64,000 nucleotides of DNA from Symplocastrum torsivum CPER-KK1 (GCA_019358875.1 JAHHIF010000034.1:1-64000), one strand, 5' to 3'. Shown: positions 17,882 through 26,507, counted from the first letter of the stretch. Program-made: numbers and translations. Notes: generated by a model from the letters alone, not told the origin.

Positions 17882-18853
17882 ATGAAAGCGTTCGTAACGG
17901 GAGCAAACGGATTCACAGGCTCTCACTTAGTGAAAGCGTTGGAACAGCAAGGTAATTCTGTTGTTGGTCTAGTTCGCAAGTCCAGTAATCTAGAGCGTCT
18001 ATCGGATTGCAAGGTGCAACTCGTTTACGGCGACATTACTGATCGGGATGCACTCCAGAGTGCCATGACTGGAGTAGATACAGTGTTTCACACCGCTGCC
18101 TATGTAGAACTGGGGCTTGTTGATGCTATTCAGATGGAACGGGTGAATGTTGAAGGTACCCGTGCTGTAATGGAAGCCGCTCAATCCTCCGGCGTGTCTA
18201 AAGTAGTTTATTGCAGCACAATTGGTGTACTTGGTGATACCAAAGGTCAAGTTGTTGATGAAACCTTCCAACGGACACAGGCTGATTTTTCCTCTGCTTA
18301 TGACCGTACAAAGTACCAAGCTCAACAAATAGTAGACGAATTTGCCGCTCAAGGCTTGCCTGTTGTGAGTGTCTTACCTTCTGGGATTTTTGGTGCAGAT
18401 GACCCTCATTTTGGCCCTGTGATGCAGCAATTTCTCAAAGGAAGACTGAAATTGTGGGCAGGAGGCGATCGCGTTACGGGTATCGTCCATGTCGATGACT
18501 TAGTGGCGGCGATGATTCTAGCCGTAGAAAAAGGTAAACCTGGAGAACATTACATCATTTCTGCGGGTGACCTTACCACTCGTGAAATGTTTAATCTTCT
18601 TAGTCAAGAAACAGGGATTCCAGCACCGAGTGAAGCTCCCAAATCCATAGTCAGATTAGCCGGAAACCTACTTGATCCAATCGGACATTTACTCAAATGG
18701 CAGCCCCCCTTAAGTCGAGAGCGTGTTCACTATATTTATGACCGTTGTGTGCGGGTAGATGCCACGAAAGCGCGTCAGGAACTGGGTTGGCAACCTCGCT
18801 CAGTCCCAGAAACCTTGCGGGAGATTGTTGGAACAATGAAAGCAAACTTGTGA
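17882..18853 (+). CDS. NAD(P)-dependent epimerase/dehydratase (extended SDR)
   Basis: A 323-residue extended short-chain dehydrogenase. N-terminal nucleotide-binding motif TGANGFTGSHLVKAL (7-21), acidic VYGDITD, and the catalytic YDRTK (Tyr-x-x-x-Lys) at about 139-143 preceded by the Ser of YCSTIGVLG. It resembles dihydroflavonol-4-reductase-like and HpnA-like proteins; the substrate is not predictable. The start is well supported by AAAGGAGAAGCA before ATG. The genes on both sides are unrelated. Confidence 0.85.
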   Translation: MKAFVTGANGFTGSHLVKALEQQGNSVVGLVRKSSNLERLSDCKVQLVYGDITDRDALQSAMTGVDTVFHTAAYVELGLVDAIQMERVNVEGTRAVMEAAQSSGVSKVVYCSTIGVLGDTKGQVVDETFQRTQADFSSAYDRTKYQAQQIVDEFAAQGLPVVSVLPSGIFGADDPHFGPVMQQFLKGRLKLWAGGDRVTGIVHVDDLVAAMILAVEKGKPGEHYIISAGDLTTREMFNLLSQETGIPAPSEAPKSIVRLAGNLLDPIGHLLKWQPPLSRERVHYIYDRCVRVDATKARQELGWQPRSVPETLREIVGTMKANL

Positions 18854-19081
18854 GGCAGATGCGATCTAAAAAACCAGTCGTACCCGATGAGCAATTTTCC
18901 CAGAAAAAGCAAACTCCTCAACTAATAGACAGAGGGTTGTTTCCTTACTGCAACTTAAACAGGCTAATGCTTCTCCTAGGCTCAAGTTGAACACAAACTC
19001 ATCCATAAGTTAGACATTATGCAGACACCACCCTAAACATCAGCCTTTGATACTGAAAACAGAAGTAAGCGGTTTTCCTCC

Positions 19082-19372
19082 ATGAATTCACTGGTAACTG
19101 ATTCCTGCTGCCAAGTTCTCTGTGGCTATGCCAACACCACAAGCGCCGTACAAATTATTCGGATTGTCAATATTCCTAACTGGTACTTCGAGAAGGTGAT
19201 TTTTCCAGGGCAACGTCTTTTATTTGAGGCTAACCTCGATGCAGAACTAGACGTTTATACCAGTCGCTTTGGTCAACCTGTCTTGGTAAAACAGATTCCT
19301 GCTATTTACCTGCAAGTTGAGCAGGGTTCTGAATCTATAAGTGGTAGTAGCACAAAAGTGATGAGCAACTGA
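19082..19372 (+). CDS. DUF1830 domain protein
   Basis: A 96-residue protein of the cyanobacterial DUF1830 family: CCQVLCGYANTTSAVQIIRI, then NWYFEKVIFPGQRLLFEA, the two conserved blocks that give the family its shape. No signal peptide. Function is unknown. The last 15 residues (Ser-rich) are outside the domain. It stands alone, with a hairpin terminator about 190 bp downstream. Confidence 0.8.
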   Translation: MNSLVTDSCCQVLCGYANTTSAVQIIRIVNIPNWYFEKVIFPGQRLLFEANLDAELDVYTSRFGQPVLVKQIPAIYLQVEQGSESISGSSTKVMSN

Positions 19373-19565
19373 TTCTCCAAAATCTCCTTTTACCACCTAG
19401 CGGCAGTGGGATAAGCTTAACGTTCGAGGTGGATTTAGCTTAGACGTTAATGTGTATCTAAGCATTTATACTTAGATATCTAGTAGATTTGGCGGATGCC
19501 TACAACCAAGTATTTTTGCGAAGATTATATTGTAAATCGCAAGCACTCAACAATTTAGATTAGAT

Positions 19566-19603
19566 AACACCTCAGCAAAATGTCTGAGGTGTTTCATTTT
19601 TTG
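19566..19603 (+). terminator. Hairpin terminator between DUF1830 and CsbD genes
   Basis: Perfect 10-bp arms AACACCTCAG (19566-19575) and CTGAGGTGTT (19584-19593) around an 8-nt loop, followed by TCATTTTTTG. The U-tract is on the plus side, so it fits the DUF1830 transcript; the stem lies just past the csbD stop on the other strand as well. Confidence 0.75.
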
Positions 19604-19613
19604 CCGTTTCAGA

Positions 19614-19814
19614 TCAGTCAGCTGAGACAACATCAATGTTTTCGTTTTTAGCTTCGTCTTTTTTATCCTCTGCTATCTGACGAATCTCAGCTTCAGCCTG
19701 CTTAGCTTGACCTTCCATCTGAGTGTCAGAGTCTCCTGTGACATTACCTACAGCTTCAGTGATTTTCCCCTGGATGTTCTGAGCCGTTGCCTTTGCCTTT
19801 TCTTCTAAACTCAT
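19614..19814 (-). CDS. CsbD family stress protein
   Basis: A 66-residue hydrophilic protein from ATG 19812-19814, which has GGAG 8 nt upstream; the frame could open 14 codons earlier but that part is unlike the family. MSLEEKAKATAQNIQGKITE and GNVTGDSDTQMEGQAKQAEA match CsbD, a helical family induced by general stress in many bacteria. The exact role is unknown. The C-terminal tail (EDKKDEAKNENIDVV) is an acidic extension. Confidence 0.85.
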   Translation of the reverse strand: MSLEEKAKATAQNIQGKITEAVGNVTGDSDTQMEGQAKQAEAEIRQIAEDKKDEAKNENIDVVSAD

Positions 19815-19954
19815 GATTTGTCTCCATAGTTCTAGACTGAACTTCCATTGCAACAAGAAACATGAGCTTGTTTCATCTACTTTTTTGCTGAATTATTACA
19901 GCAATTTGCCTTCTGCCTTCTGCCTTTTTTGCTTCGGGAATTGGCGCTTGGTTT

Positions 19955-20884
19955 TTAGGGACTACTAGGAGAACTTGAGTCGGGTGATGTTGCATCTGGA
20001 ATGTTTGAGGCGGGTGCTGTTGTGCCTTGTGCAGGAGAACTTGAGTTCGGTGGTGGTGTTGTCGCACCTTGAGCAGGAGCGCTTGTATCCGGAGCCAATG
20101 TATTGTTGTTACAGCGCGAATTCAAGGGAAACTTCTGACACAAACTCTGTACCTCTTGTGGAGAAGGCTTGCGTTCTGGAGCTAATAAGGCTTCAAGAGT
20201 GGCAAAAGGTCGCGTATCTTGGCAACGTGAATTCAAGGGGAACTTCTGGCACAAACTTTGTACCTCTTGTGGAGAAGGTTTGCGTTCTGGCACTGGAGAC
20301 GCTTCGGGAATACTAAAAGGTAGTGTCGGCGTTGGTAGTTCCTCTGGTGGACTCGGCAAAGTTATAGCTTGAGGTGAGGGTATAACAGTCGCTTCTGGTG
20401 TCTTTAAGGAAGATTCAGCTTCAGCCGCAGCAAAAGGTGGTGTTGCTACTACTCTTTCTGGTGGGCGCAGCGAGATTAAAGCTTGTGATGAGAGTCTAAA
20501 GGCAGGTTGAGATTTTGTTGGTGATGAAAGGGTGCTGGAAACTGCTACTTGTCTAGGGGCAATTGGAGGTGATGTCGTCACAGAAGCGATCGGTTGTGCA
20601 GGGCGTGCCAATACGGGTTTAATTTTCTTTGGTAACGGTTTGATGTCGAGAGCCAGAGGTTGTACTGAAGGCGCTGAGACTGGCTCTTTCGCGGAAGATG
20701 GTAGTAGCAGCTCTTTCGCTTGGTCAGGTTTTTTTAGTGATGGCTTGGCATCGGGAGCAACTACAGGTTGACTTGAACTATCGTTGGTCGCTATTGGCGC
20801 TTTAGGTGTCAAGGCTATTACTAGACCTACTATAGGAAGCGTAACAGCATTAAAAATCCATAGGGTCGGAGTCAGTTTAGGCAT
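19955..20884 (-). CDS. Proline-rich protein with duplicated cysteine segment
   Basis: A 309-residue protein with one N-terminal hydrophobic segment (about 9-27), then a long Pro/Ser/Ala/Lys-rich region without predicted fold. Near the C-terminus a 23-residue unit, PERKPSPQEVQSLCQK plus FPLNSRC, occurs twice with a 37-residue period; each copy holds two Cys. Such LCQ-FPLNSRC pieces occur at the ends of various cyanobacterial secreted proteins. The tail is Ser/Pro/Thr-rich. It is probably exported or anchored and extracytoplasmic; function unknown. Confidence 0.65.
   Translation of the reverse strand: MPKLTPTLWIFNAVTLPIVGLVIALTPKAPIATNDSSSQPVVAPDAKPSLKKPDQAKELLLPSSAKEPVSAPSVQPLALDIKPLPKKIKPVLARPAQPIASVTTSPPIAPRQVAVSSTLSSPTKSQPAFRLSSQALISLRPPERVVATPPFAAAEAESSLKTPEATVIPSPQAITLPSPPEELPTPTLPFSIPEASPVPERKPSPQEVQSLCQKFPLNSRCQDTRPFATLEALLAPERKPSPQEVQSLCQKFPLNSRCNNNTLAPDTSAPAQGATTPPPNSSSPAQGTTAPASNIPDATSPDSSSPSSP
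20118..20290. repeat. Two-copy direct repeat inside the proline-rich gene
   Basis: Copies at 20118-20179 and 20229-20290, each 62 bp and offset by 111 bp, differ at only a few positions. The offset is a whole number of codons (37), so the repeat keeps frame and encodes the duplicated PQEVQSLCQKFPLNSRC unit. Confidence 0.8.
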
Positions 20885-21067
20885 ATCGTCAGCACCCCCA
20901 TTCGTTAACTGAATGATACTACTCGCTCTCGAAAGCGTCGGATAAAATCTTAAACTCCTTCCGTTTGGATTTCTCTGATGATTCTCAGCACATTTCTGGG
21001 ATAAAGAACTAAGGTAGCATCACCTTGCTTCAATATGTGATCCAAGCGTCTGAAGTCGGAGGGGAAA

Positions 21068-21706
21068 ATGAATTACTCAGTTGCGATCGCCTTTTTATTG
21101 CACTCAGATCCTGTCCTAGCAAAAGTCATTGAAGAAGTTGGCCCTTGCCAACTTCTTCAGAGTCAACCGGAGGGAGACTTGTTCTTTTGCCTATCCCGAT
21201 CAATTCTGCATCAACAACTCTCCACCAAGGCAGCGGGTACTATCCACTCCCGGTTTCTCCAGCTTTACCCTGATAGCGAGTTTCCGACAGCACTAGATAT
21301 CCTCAATACACCCGACGAAGACCTCCGTCGTGTTGGTATCTCACGTCCCAAAATCTCTTATCTCAAAGACCTAGCTCGTCATGTGATTGAAGACTTGCCT
21401 ACTCTTGAAGAGTTGGACGTGATGGATGATGAGTCTATTATCACAACCCTGACGCGGGTTAAAGGCATTGGACGTTGGACTGTTCAGATGCTCCTAATCT
21501 TCCGTCTCAAGCGGTGGGATATTCTACCTGTTGATGACCTGGGGATACGAGCAGGTATTCGGAAAGTCTATGGTCTTGAGACACTGCCTGACCGAAAGAC
21601 TACAGAAAGCTTCGGACAACGTTGGAAACCTTATTGCAGCATTGCCTCGTGGTATCTGTGGCGCAGTCTGGAGATGAAACCGCAGCCAATCGTGACAACT
21701 CTTTAG
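21068..21706 (+). CDS. DNA-3-methyladenine glycosylase II-like (HhH-GPD)
   Basis: Removes alkylated bases from DNA in base-excision repair. The 212-residue protein belongs to the HhH-GPD superfamily: SILHQQLSTKAAGTIHSRF, then helix-hairpin-helix LTRVKGIGRWTVQMLL (about 136-151) and the catalytic Asp in LPVDDLGIRAG. The C-terminal WKPYCSIASWYLWR is characteristic of AlkA-like glycosylases. It lacks the iron-sulphur cluster cysteines of Nth/MutY and the N-terminal domain of full AlkA. The next gene starts about 46 bp downstream, so the two may share a transcript. Confidence 0.88.
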   Translation: MNYSVAIAFLLHSDPVLAKVIEEVGPCQLLQSQPEGDLFFCLSRSILHQQLSTKAAGTIHSRFLQLYPDSEFPTALDILNTPDEDLRRVGISRPKISYLKDLARHVIEDLPTLEELDVMDDESIITTLTRVKGIGRWTVQMLLIFRLKRWDILPVDDLGIRAGIRKVYGLETLPDRKTTESFGQRWKPYCSIASWYLWRSLEMKPQPIVTTL

Positions 21707-21752
21707 CCAATTCTGATTCGTCTTGCCGTTATTGGGCTACAGGAGAAACGGT

Positions 21753-22640
21753 GTGAGAAAAATTTTTGCGTTGAGCTTGCTCATAATCGGCTTAGGGATT
21801 GTACTGCTATCTATCTCTCATAAGGAACCTCCGAGAACAGCCTCTTCAACGGTTGAGCCTCTGCTAGAGAAAGAGGTTCAATACAAGTCCTACACCTTGG
21901 AGTCAAGTGTTGTTCACACCTTGTTGATTCCAGGGGATAGTCGTTTTTTGGTGATTCCTGCTGTCTCCCAGGAACTCAGCAGTTTGGAAAGCTTTGCTCA
22001 AAAGCATGAGGCTGTTGCAGTAATCAATGGAGGCTTTTTTGATCCACAAAATCAAGAATCTACATCTTACGTTGTCCAGCAAGGGGTTTTAGTGGCTGAC
22101 CCTCGCAAGAACGAGCGGCTGATGGACAATCCCAAATTAGCGCCTTACTTGGAGAAAATCCTTGACCGAACGGAGTTCCGACGATATCGTTGTGGGTTAA
22201 CTGTTGGCTATGATATTGCCCTTCACAGTGAACCCACTCCAAAAGAGTGCCAGTTAGTGGATGCTTTGGGAGGCAGCCCTCGCTTGTTGCCAGAGATAAC
22301 TTCTGTTGCAGAGGGTTTTTTGGATGTTGAGAACGGGTTAGTGATCCGAGACTCGCTGAATAGCCGTCAATCTAACGCTCGGAGTGCGGTTGGCATTACT
22401 CGCGATCGCAACATTCTTTTGGTGATGGTGGCTCAACAACCTCTATCTCAAACCAGTGGGATGTCTTTAGCCGCACTAGCTGACTTCATGAAAACTCTAG
22501 GGGTTGAAAAAGCGATGAATCTGGATGGGGGAAGCTCTTCTTCGTTTTATTACAAGGGTAAGACCTTTTACGGGAAAGTGGGCAATGAGGGGAATCCGCT
22601 AAGGCGACCTGTTTTGTCTGTTCTACTCGTTAAAGATTAG
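21753..22640 (+). CDS. Phosphodiester glycosidase (NAGPA/DUF2233 family)
   Basis: A 295-residue protein from a GTG at 21753 with AGGAGA 6 nt upstream; a TTG at 21723 is open but has no such site. It has one N-terminal hydrophobic segment (about 5-22), so it is secreted or anchored. The domain shows VINGGFFDP, ARSAVGITRD, LADFMKTLGVEKAMNLDGG with the Ser run after it, matching the family of the mammalian uncovering enzyme and of sporulation/cell-wall phosphodiester glycosidases. The substrate here is unknown. It ends at a terminator. Confidence 0.85.
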   Translation: MRKIFALSLLIIGLGIVLLSISHKEPPRTASSTVEPLLEKEVQYKSYTLESSVVHTLLIPGDSRFLVIPAVSQELSSLESFAQKHEAVAVINGGFFDPQNQESTSYVVQQGVLVADPRKNERLMDNPKLAPYLEKILDRTEFRRYRCGLTVGYDIALHSEPTPKECQLVDALGGSPRLLPEITSVAEGFLDVENGLVIRDSLNSRQSNARSAVGITRDRNILLVMVAQQPLSQTSGMSLAALADFMKTLGVEKAMNLDGGSSSSFYYKGKTFYGKVGNEGNPLRRPVLSVLLVKD

Positions 22641-22664
22641 ACTTCTTGCATAAATCCTGGAATG

Positions 22665-22698
22665 CCCCCTAAATTCCCCAATTTTGGGGGACTTTTTT
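22665..22698 (+). terminator. Terminator made from a C-run/G-run repeat
   Basis: CCCCC (22665-22669) and CCCC (22676-22679) can pair with GGGGG (22686-22690); the inner stem is CCCCAA/TTGGGG around a tiny loop. CTTTTTTC follows immediately. The wording (CCCCCTAAATTCCCC...) is that of a short repeat I have seen dispersed in filamentous cyanobacteria, here apparently used as a terminator. Confidence 0.65.
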
Positions 22699-22823
22699 CA
22701 AGACAGGTATAGTCAGCAATAGGCTAAGCCAGACTATGATTGAGTCGCAAGGTGAGGCACTGGCAATCGGGCGATTGTTAGGCTTTTACTAATAGATGCG
22801 TTTGAGAAGCGGATGTTTGAGGT

Positions 22824-23795
22824 TTGACTATGCCCAACGAAGAACAAAATGCACGGGAAACACTACAGCTAGAACCGGGCACGTTGTGGGATAAAGCGAT
22901 CGCACAAACCGAATACGCAAAAAGCTGTGGCGCACTTCAGTTTCTCCCAACCGAGTATGAGTTCATAGAGCAAGATGGGATTAACTTCCTCGTTCGAGTT
23001 TTGCCTCACCTTGTACGCAAAGATGAGGCGAAAAAGAAGCAGGACAAAGATACTGCCAATTCAGGAAAAGGCTTTAATCCATTCCTACCCTACGAGGAAG
23101 ACTTGTTTGTTGCTGATATTTCTGACACGCATCTGTGTCTGTTGAACAAATTCAGCATTATCGACCATCATCTGCTCATTGTGACGCGAGCGTTTGAGGA
23201 GCAGGAAACTTGGCTCACGCTACAAGATTTTGAGGCGATGTGGGCGTGTCTTAATGAAATTGATGGCTTGGTGTTTTACAACGGAGGAAAGATGGCTGGG
23301 GCAAGTCAGCGACATAAGCACTTGCAACTCGTTCCACTACCACTTGTAGAAGAGGGACTAAAGATACCGATTGAACCTGCGATCGCATCTGTTATATTTC
23401 AAGACTCTGTTGGGACTACAACTCGCTTCCCCTTTGTTCATGCGATCGCCAAGCTAGACTTTCATCCAGAGAAATCTCCACTAGCATCTGCCGCGTCTAC
23501 GCTTGAGTGCTATCACAATCTCCTCCGGGCAGTGGGTTTGATTAGCGATACCCCAGTGAATGGAGAAAAACAATCGGGTGCCTACAATTTTTTGGCAACA
23601 CGAGATTGGATGCTGGTAGTACCACGAGCGAATGAGTGTTTTTCAGACATCTCCGTGAACTCGTTAGGATTCGCGGGTACCCTCGTAGTACGTTCCGTTG
23701 AGCAAATGAATCTACTAAAAGATAAAAGTCCGATGACGGTACTAACGAGTGTTGCTGTACCCACGGCACTTGAAACTGAAGGATTAAAGAGGTAA
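22824..23795 (+). CDS. apa: ATP adenylyltransferase (Ap4A phosphorylase)
   Basis: Splits diadenosine tetraphosphate with phosphate into ADP and ATP. The 323-residue protein has a HIT-like fold: LNKFSIIDHHLLIVTR, MAGASQRHKHLQLVPLP (His-x-His-x-Gln, the nucleophile region), and a C-terminal block YNFLATRDWMLVVPR with NSLGFAGTLVVR, all typical of bacterial Ap4A phosphorylases. Start ATG has a GAGG 9 nt before it. The next gene (Uma2) begins 4 bp after the stop, so the two are likely co-transcribed although unrelated. Confidence 0.9.
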   Translation: MTMPNEEQNARETLQLEPGTLWDKAIAQTEYAKSCGALQFLPTEYEFIEQDGINFLVRVLPHLVRKDEAKKKQDKDTANSGKGFNPFLPYEEDLFVADISDTHLCLLNKFSIIDHHLLIVTRAFEEQETWLTLQDFEAMWACLNEIDGLVFYNGGKMAGASQRHKHLQLVPLPLVEEGLKIPIEPAIASVIFQDSVGTTTRFPFVHAIAKLDFHPEKSPLASAASTLECYHNLLRAVGLISDTPVNGEKQSGAYNFLATRDWMLVVPRANECFSDISVNSLGFAGTLVVRSVEQMNLLKDKSPMTVLTSVAVPTALETEGLKR

Positions 23796-23799
23796 TGCT

Positions 23800-24363
23800 A
23801 TGACAACGGTACTGAATTTGGAGCCAATTACTACGCTGACACGGGAGCAGTTTTTTCAATTGTGTCAAGCGAATCCGGATTTACAGCTTGAACGTTCACC
23901 TAATGGAGAATTAGTTATTGTGACGCCTATTGGTGGTGAAAGTGGCAATCAAGAAGCGAGTTTGATTGCGAAGGTCGTGGTCTGGAATGAACAGACTCAC
24001 TTAGGTGTGGTGTTTAGCTCTCAGACTGTATTTAGTTTACCCGGAGGTGGCGATCGCTCTCCCGATGTTGCTTGGGTAGAGTTGCAACGGTGGCAAGGAT
24101 TGAGTCAGGAGGAACGGGAGGGGTTTCCGCCGATTTGCCCGGATTTTGTAATTGAGTTGCGTTCTCGCACGGATAGGTTAAAGCCGCTACAGAATAAGAT
24201 GCTGGAGTATTTAGCGAGTGGGGTGCGGTTAGGTTGGCTGATTAATCCTAAGGATAAACAGGTGGAAATTTATCGCAGGGGGCAAGAGGTGGAGGTGGTG
24301 GAGATGCCTGTGCTGTTGTTGGGGGAGGAGGTGTTGCCGGGGTTTAGTTTGGAGGTGAAATAG
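23800..24363 (+). CDS. Uma2 family endonuclease (DUF820), copy 2
   Basis: A 187-residue Uma2 protein of the shorter, common subtype. Core: RSPNGELVIVTPIGGESG, GGGDRSPDVAWVEL, CPDFVIELRSRTDRLKPLQNK (Asp, Glu and Lys of the PD-(D/E)XK-like site) and LGWLINPKDKQVEIYRRG. It starts 4 bp after the apa stop. Its subtype differs from copies at 13156 and 39113, so these three were not produced by recent local duplication. Confidence 0.88.
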   Translation: MTTVLNLEPITTLTREQFFQLCQANPDLQLERSPNGELVIVTPIGGESGNQEASLIAKVVVWNEQTHLGVVFSSQTVFSLPGGGDRSPDVAWVELQRWQGLSQEEREGFPPICPDFVIELRSRTDRLKPLQNKMLEYLASGVRLGWLINPKDKQVEIYRRGQEVEVVEMPVLLLGEEVLPGFSLEVK

Positions 24364-24454
24364 GTAAGGATAAGGGATGAGTTGAGGATAGTAGCAGATT
24401 TTTGGGTGAGCGATCGCTTTTCTCCGCGTCAGTACTTACGCAGAACCTCTACCT

Positions 24455-24480
24455 GTAGGGTGCGTCCTGACGCACCCTAC
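24455..24480. repeat. Perfect inverted repeat, dispersed cyanobacterial type
   Basis: GTAGGGTGCGTC (24455-24466) and its exact reverse complement (24469-24480) flank a 2-nt centre, giving 12-bp arms. It lies between a Uma2 gene and tRNA-Ala. The TAGGGTGCGTC wording is that of a short palindromic repeat common in filamentous cyanobacteria. There is no U-tract, so it is not a typical terminator. Confidence 0.7.
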
Positions 24481-24506
24481 TACTAAAGTGTTATTCGACT
24501 TTTTAG

Positions 24507-24579
24507 TGGAGGTTAGCGGACTCGAACCGCTGACATCCTGCTTGCAAAGCAGGCGCTCTACCAACTGAGCTAAACCCCC
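24507..24579 (-). tRNA. tRNA-Ala (anticodon UGC)
   Basis: A 73-nt cloverleaf on the minus strand. Acceptor stem GGGGGTT/AACCTCC carries the G3:U70 wobble that is the identity element for alanine; D-arm AGCTCAGTTGGTAGAGC; anticodon arm CCTGCTTTGCAAGCAGG with anticodon TGC; T-arm GCGGTTCGAGTCCGC; discriminator A73. CCA is not encoded. It stands alone and not in a 16S-23S spacer. Confidence 0.97.
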
Positions 24580-24766
24580 AAGCACTAAAATAGTGTAACG
24601 CAAGAATGGAAACTTATCTACCATAGTTATCTTACTCCTTATCGTTCCATTCTTGATAGAGGATGAAGAAAAAAGATCAGGGGTATATCATCATCTTGTA
24701 GCTGAGTGCCTGTAAAGTATGCAACAAGCCGAATGTAGCACCTCTATCTCTCAGTCGATCGGGAAA

Positions 24767-25702
24767 ATGACCCAGGTTGTTGCAACATTTTATAAATTTG
24801 TTAAGTTGCCGGACTTTGCTGAGAAACAAAGTTCATTGGTGGAATACTGCGAAAAGCAGGGTATCAAAGGGACAATTCTTCTTGCGGCAGAAGGAATCAA
24901 TGCCACTCTCTCTGGTTCACGTCAGGCAATTGATTCAGTTCTCGCTTTTATACGCTCCGATCCACGTCTAGCTGACTTGGAACACAAAGAGTCTTATACT
25001 GATGCTCCACCCTTTGACCGTCTGAAAGTTCGGTTGAAGAGTGAAATTGTCACCTTGGGCATTCCTGAAATTGATCCGAATGACCAGGTTGGTACTTATG
25101 TTAGCCCGAAGGATTGGAATGAGCTGCTGTGCGATCCGGAGGTACTGGTTGTTGATACCCGCAACGATTATGAGGTGGTTATTGGTACGTTCAAGGGCGC
25201 GTCTAATCCTCAGATTGCTTCATTTCGAGAATTTCCTGACTATGTGACGCACCATCTCAAGCCGGCTGTACACAAGAAGGTAGCGATGTTTTGTACTGGC
25301 GGGATTCGCTGTGAGAAAGCGTCATCGTTTATGCTCTCTCAAGGCTTTCAGGAGGTGTATCACCTCAAAGGTGGCATTCTCAAGTATTTGGAGGAAGTTC
25401 CAGCCGAAGAGAGTCTATGGCGGGGAGAGTGTTTTGTCTTCGATCAGCGCATTGCTGTTAAAGCTGGGTTGGCAACGGGATCTTACGATCTGTGCCGAAG
25501 CTGTGGACATCCAATTTCTGAGGGCGATCGCATTTCTCCTCATTACCAAGAAGGCATTTCCTGCCCGTACTGTTTTGACAAGCTTACAGAGGAAAAACGG
25601 GCGCGTCAGGAGGAGAGACAGCGACAGTTTGAGCTAGCGAAGAGGAAGCATTTCAACGCTTCAGCGCCAGAGTCAAGCCATCCCCAATCGGAACTAGGCT
25701 AA
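24767..25702 (+). CDS. trhO: tRNA uridine(34) hydroxylase (rhodanese-like)
   Basis: Oxygen-dependent 5-hydroxylation of uridine 34 in certain tRNAs. The product from ATG 24767 has 311 residues and opens [17 protein letters not shown] as the family does; an earlier ATG at 24719 adds 16 unlike residues. The N-terminal acylphosphatase-like region ([17 protein letters not shown]) is followed by the rhodanese domain with the active Cys in [11 protein letters not shown] and a C-terminal zinc-like CRSCG...CPYC region. Its last 50 bp overlap the convergent O-methyltransferase gene. Confidence 0.92.
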   Translation: MTQVVATFYKFVKLPDFAEKQSSLVEYCEKQGIKGTILLAAEGINATLSGSRQAIDSVLAFIRSDPRLADLEHKESYTDAPPFDRLKVRLKSEIVTLGIPEIDPNDQVGTYVSPKDWNELLCDPEVLVVDTRNDYEVVIGTFKGASNPQIASFREFPDYVTHHLKPAVHKKVAMFCTGGIRCEKASSFMLSQGFQEVYHLKGGILKYLEEVPAEESLWRGECFVFDQRIAVKAGLATGSYDLCRSCGHPISEGDRISPHYQEGISCPYCFDKLTEEKRARQEERQRQFELAKRKHFNASAPESSHPQSELG

Positions 25703-26315
25703 GGGTTACTCGCTGATCTTGATGGAGCTTTTGATTTAGCGATCGAATTGCATTGGTTCTATTGTCCTGCACTTGGGCGTCTGCTACTCGCCCCGACCAA
25801 AGTACATTGTCTACAATAATCAGCCCACCAGGACGCACTAATTCTAAGGCGAGTTCGTAGTAGATCTCGTAGTTGCTCTTGTCTGCATCAATGAAGGCAA
25901 AGTCAAATGTACCGGCTTGTCCTTCTGCCAGTAGCGATTTCAAGGTTTCTTGTGCTGGGGCGATATGGAGGTCAATTTTGTCAGCTATTCCTGCTTGTTG
26001 CCAATAACGACGTGCAATGTTTGTATATTCCTCACTCACATCACAGGCAACTACCTTGCCTTCTGGCGGTAGCGCTAAGGCTACAACTAGAGAACTATAG
26101 CCTGTAAACACCCCAACCTCTAGGGTTTTCTTTGCTCCGATTAACTGCACTAGCAATGCCATAAACTGTCCCTGATCTGGGGCAATCTGCATCTGAGCCA
26201 TTGGATGCTGCGCTGTTTCCTGCCTTAGCTGAGTCAAAATTTCTGGTTCTCTGAGAGAAACTGACTGCAAGTAGTTGTAAAGCTGAGTGTCGAGTCCTAG
26301 TGTTTGATTAGACAT
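25653..26315 (-). CDS. Class I SAM-dependent O-methyltransferase
   Basis: A 220-residue member of the caffeoyl-CoA O-methyltransferase-like (OMT family 3) group. It has [19 protein letters not shown] (SAM motif I, about 76-94), [26 protein letters not shown] (metal-binding Asp, DADK motif), [10 protein letters not shown] (second Asp-Asn) and the typical end [11 protein letters not shown]. Cyanobacterial homologues methylate catechol-like phenols; the substrate here is unknown. The 3' end overlaps trhO by 50 bp tail to tail; both ends look intact. Confidence 0.9.
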   Translation of the reverse strand: MSNQTLGLDTQLYNYLQSVSLREPEILTQLRQETAQHPMAQMQIAPDQGQFMALLVQLIGAKKTLEVGVFTGYSSLVVALALPPEGKVVACDVSEEYTNIARRYWQQAGIADKIDLHIAPAQETLKSLLAEGQAGTFDFAFIDADKSNYEIYYELALELVRPGGLIIVDNVLWSGRVADAQVQDNRTNAIRSLNQKLHQDQRVTLSLVPIGDGLTLALKR

Positions 26316-26401
26316 TATGGGTTTCGAGTTGGAGTCAGAGGTGCAAGAGTTAGGCTATCAGCTTTGGGGAGTCAGCAGTCAGGTTTTAGGGCAAAAGTTG
26401 C

Positions 26402-26507
26402 GTTTCAATCCCTGAAAGGGATTAGAGGTAATTGAAAGACGATAGCCCTGAAGAGGCGATAGAGCAGGGAGTTTCAATCCCTGAAAGGGATTAGAGGTAA
26501 TTGAAAG
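26402..26507 (-). CRISPR. Two-repeat CRISPR-like locus, no cas genes nearby
   Basis: Two identical 37-bp repeats at 26402-26438 and 26471-26507 flank a 32-bp spacer. Read on the minus strand, each repeat starts CTTTCAATTACC and ends CAGGGATTGAAAC; ATTGAAAC is the usual 8-nt crRNA handle of type I/III repeats in cyanobacteria, and the inner AATCCCT/AGGGATT is the usual stem. Only one spacer is present and no cas gene lies in the window. The spacer itself contains CCCTGAAGAGG...ATAGAG, partly like the repeat, and CCTGAA recurs after the second copy, so degenerate repeats or a non-CRISPR tandem repeat remain possible. Confidence 0.65.

Noticed and set aside
12700-17900. Accessory island considered as a prophage or integrated element
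   Set aside because: No integrase, phage structural gene, direct-repeat attachment sites or tRNA boundary is present.
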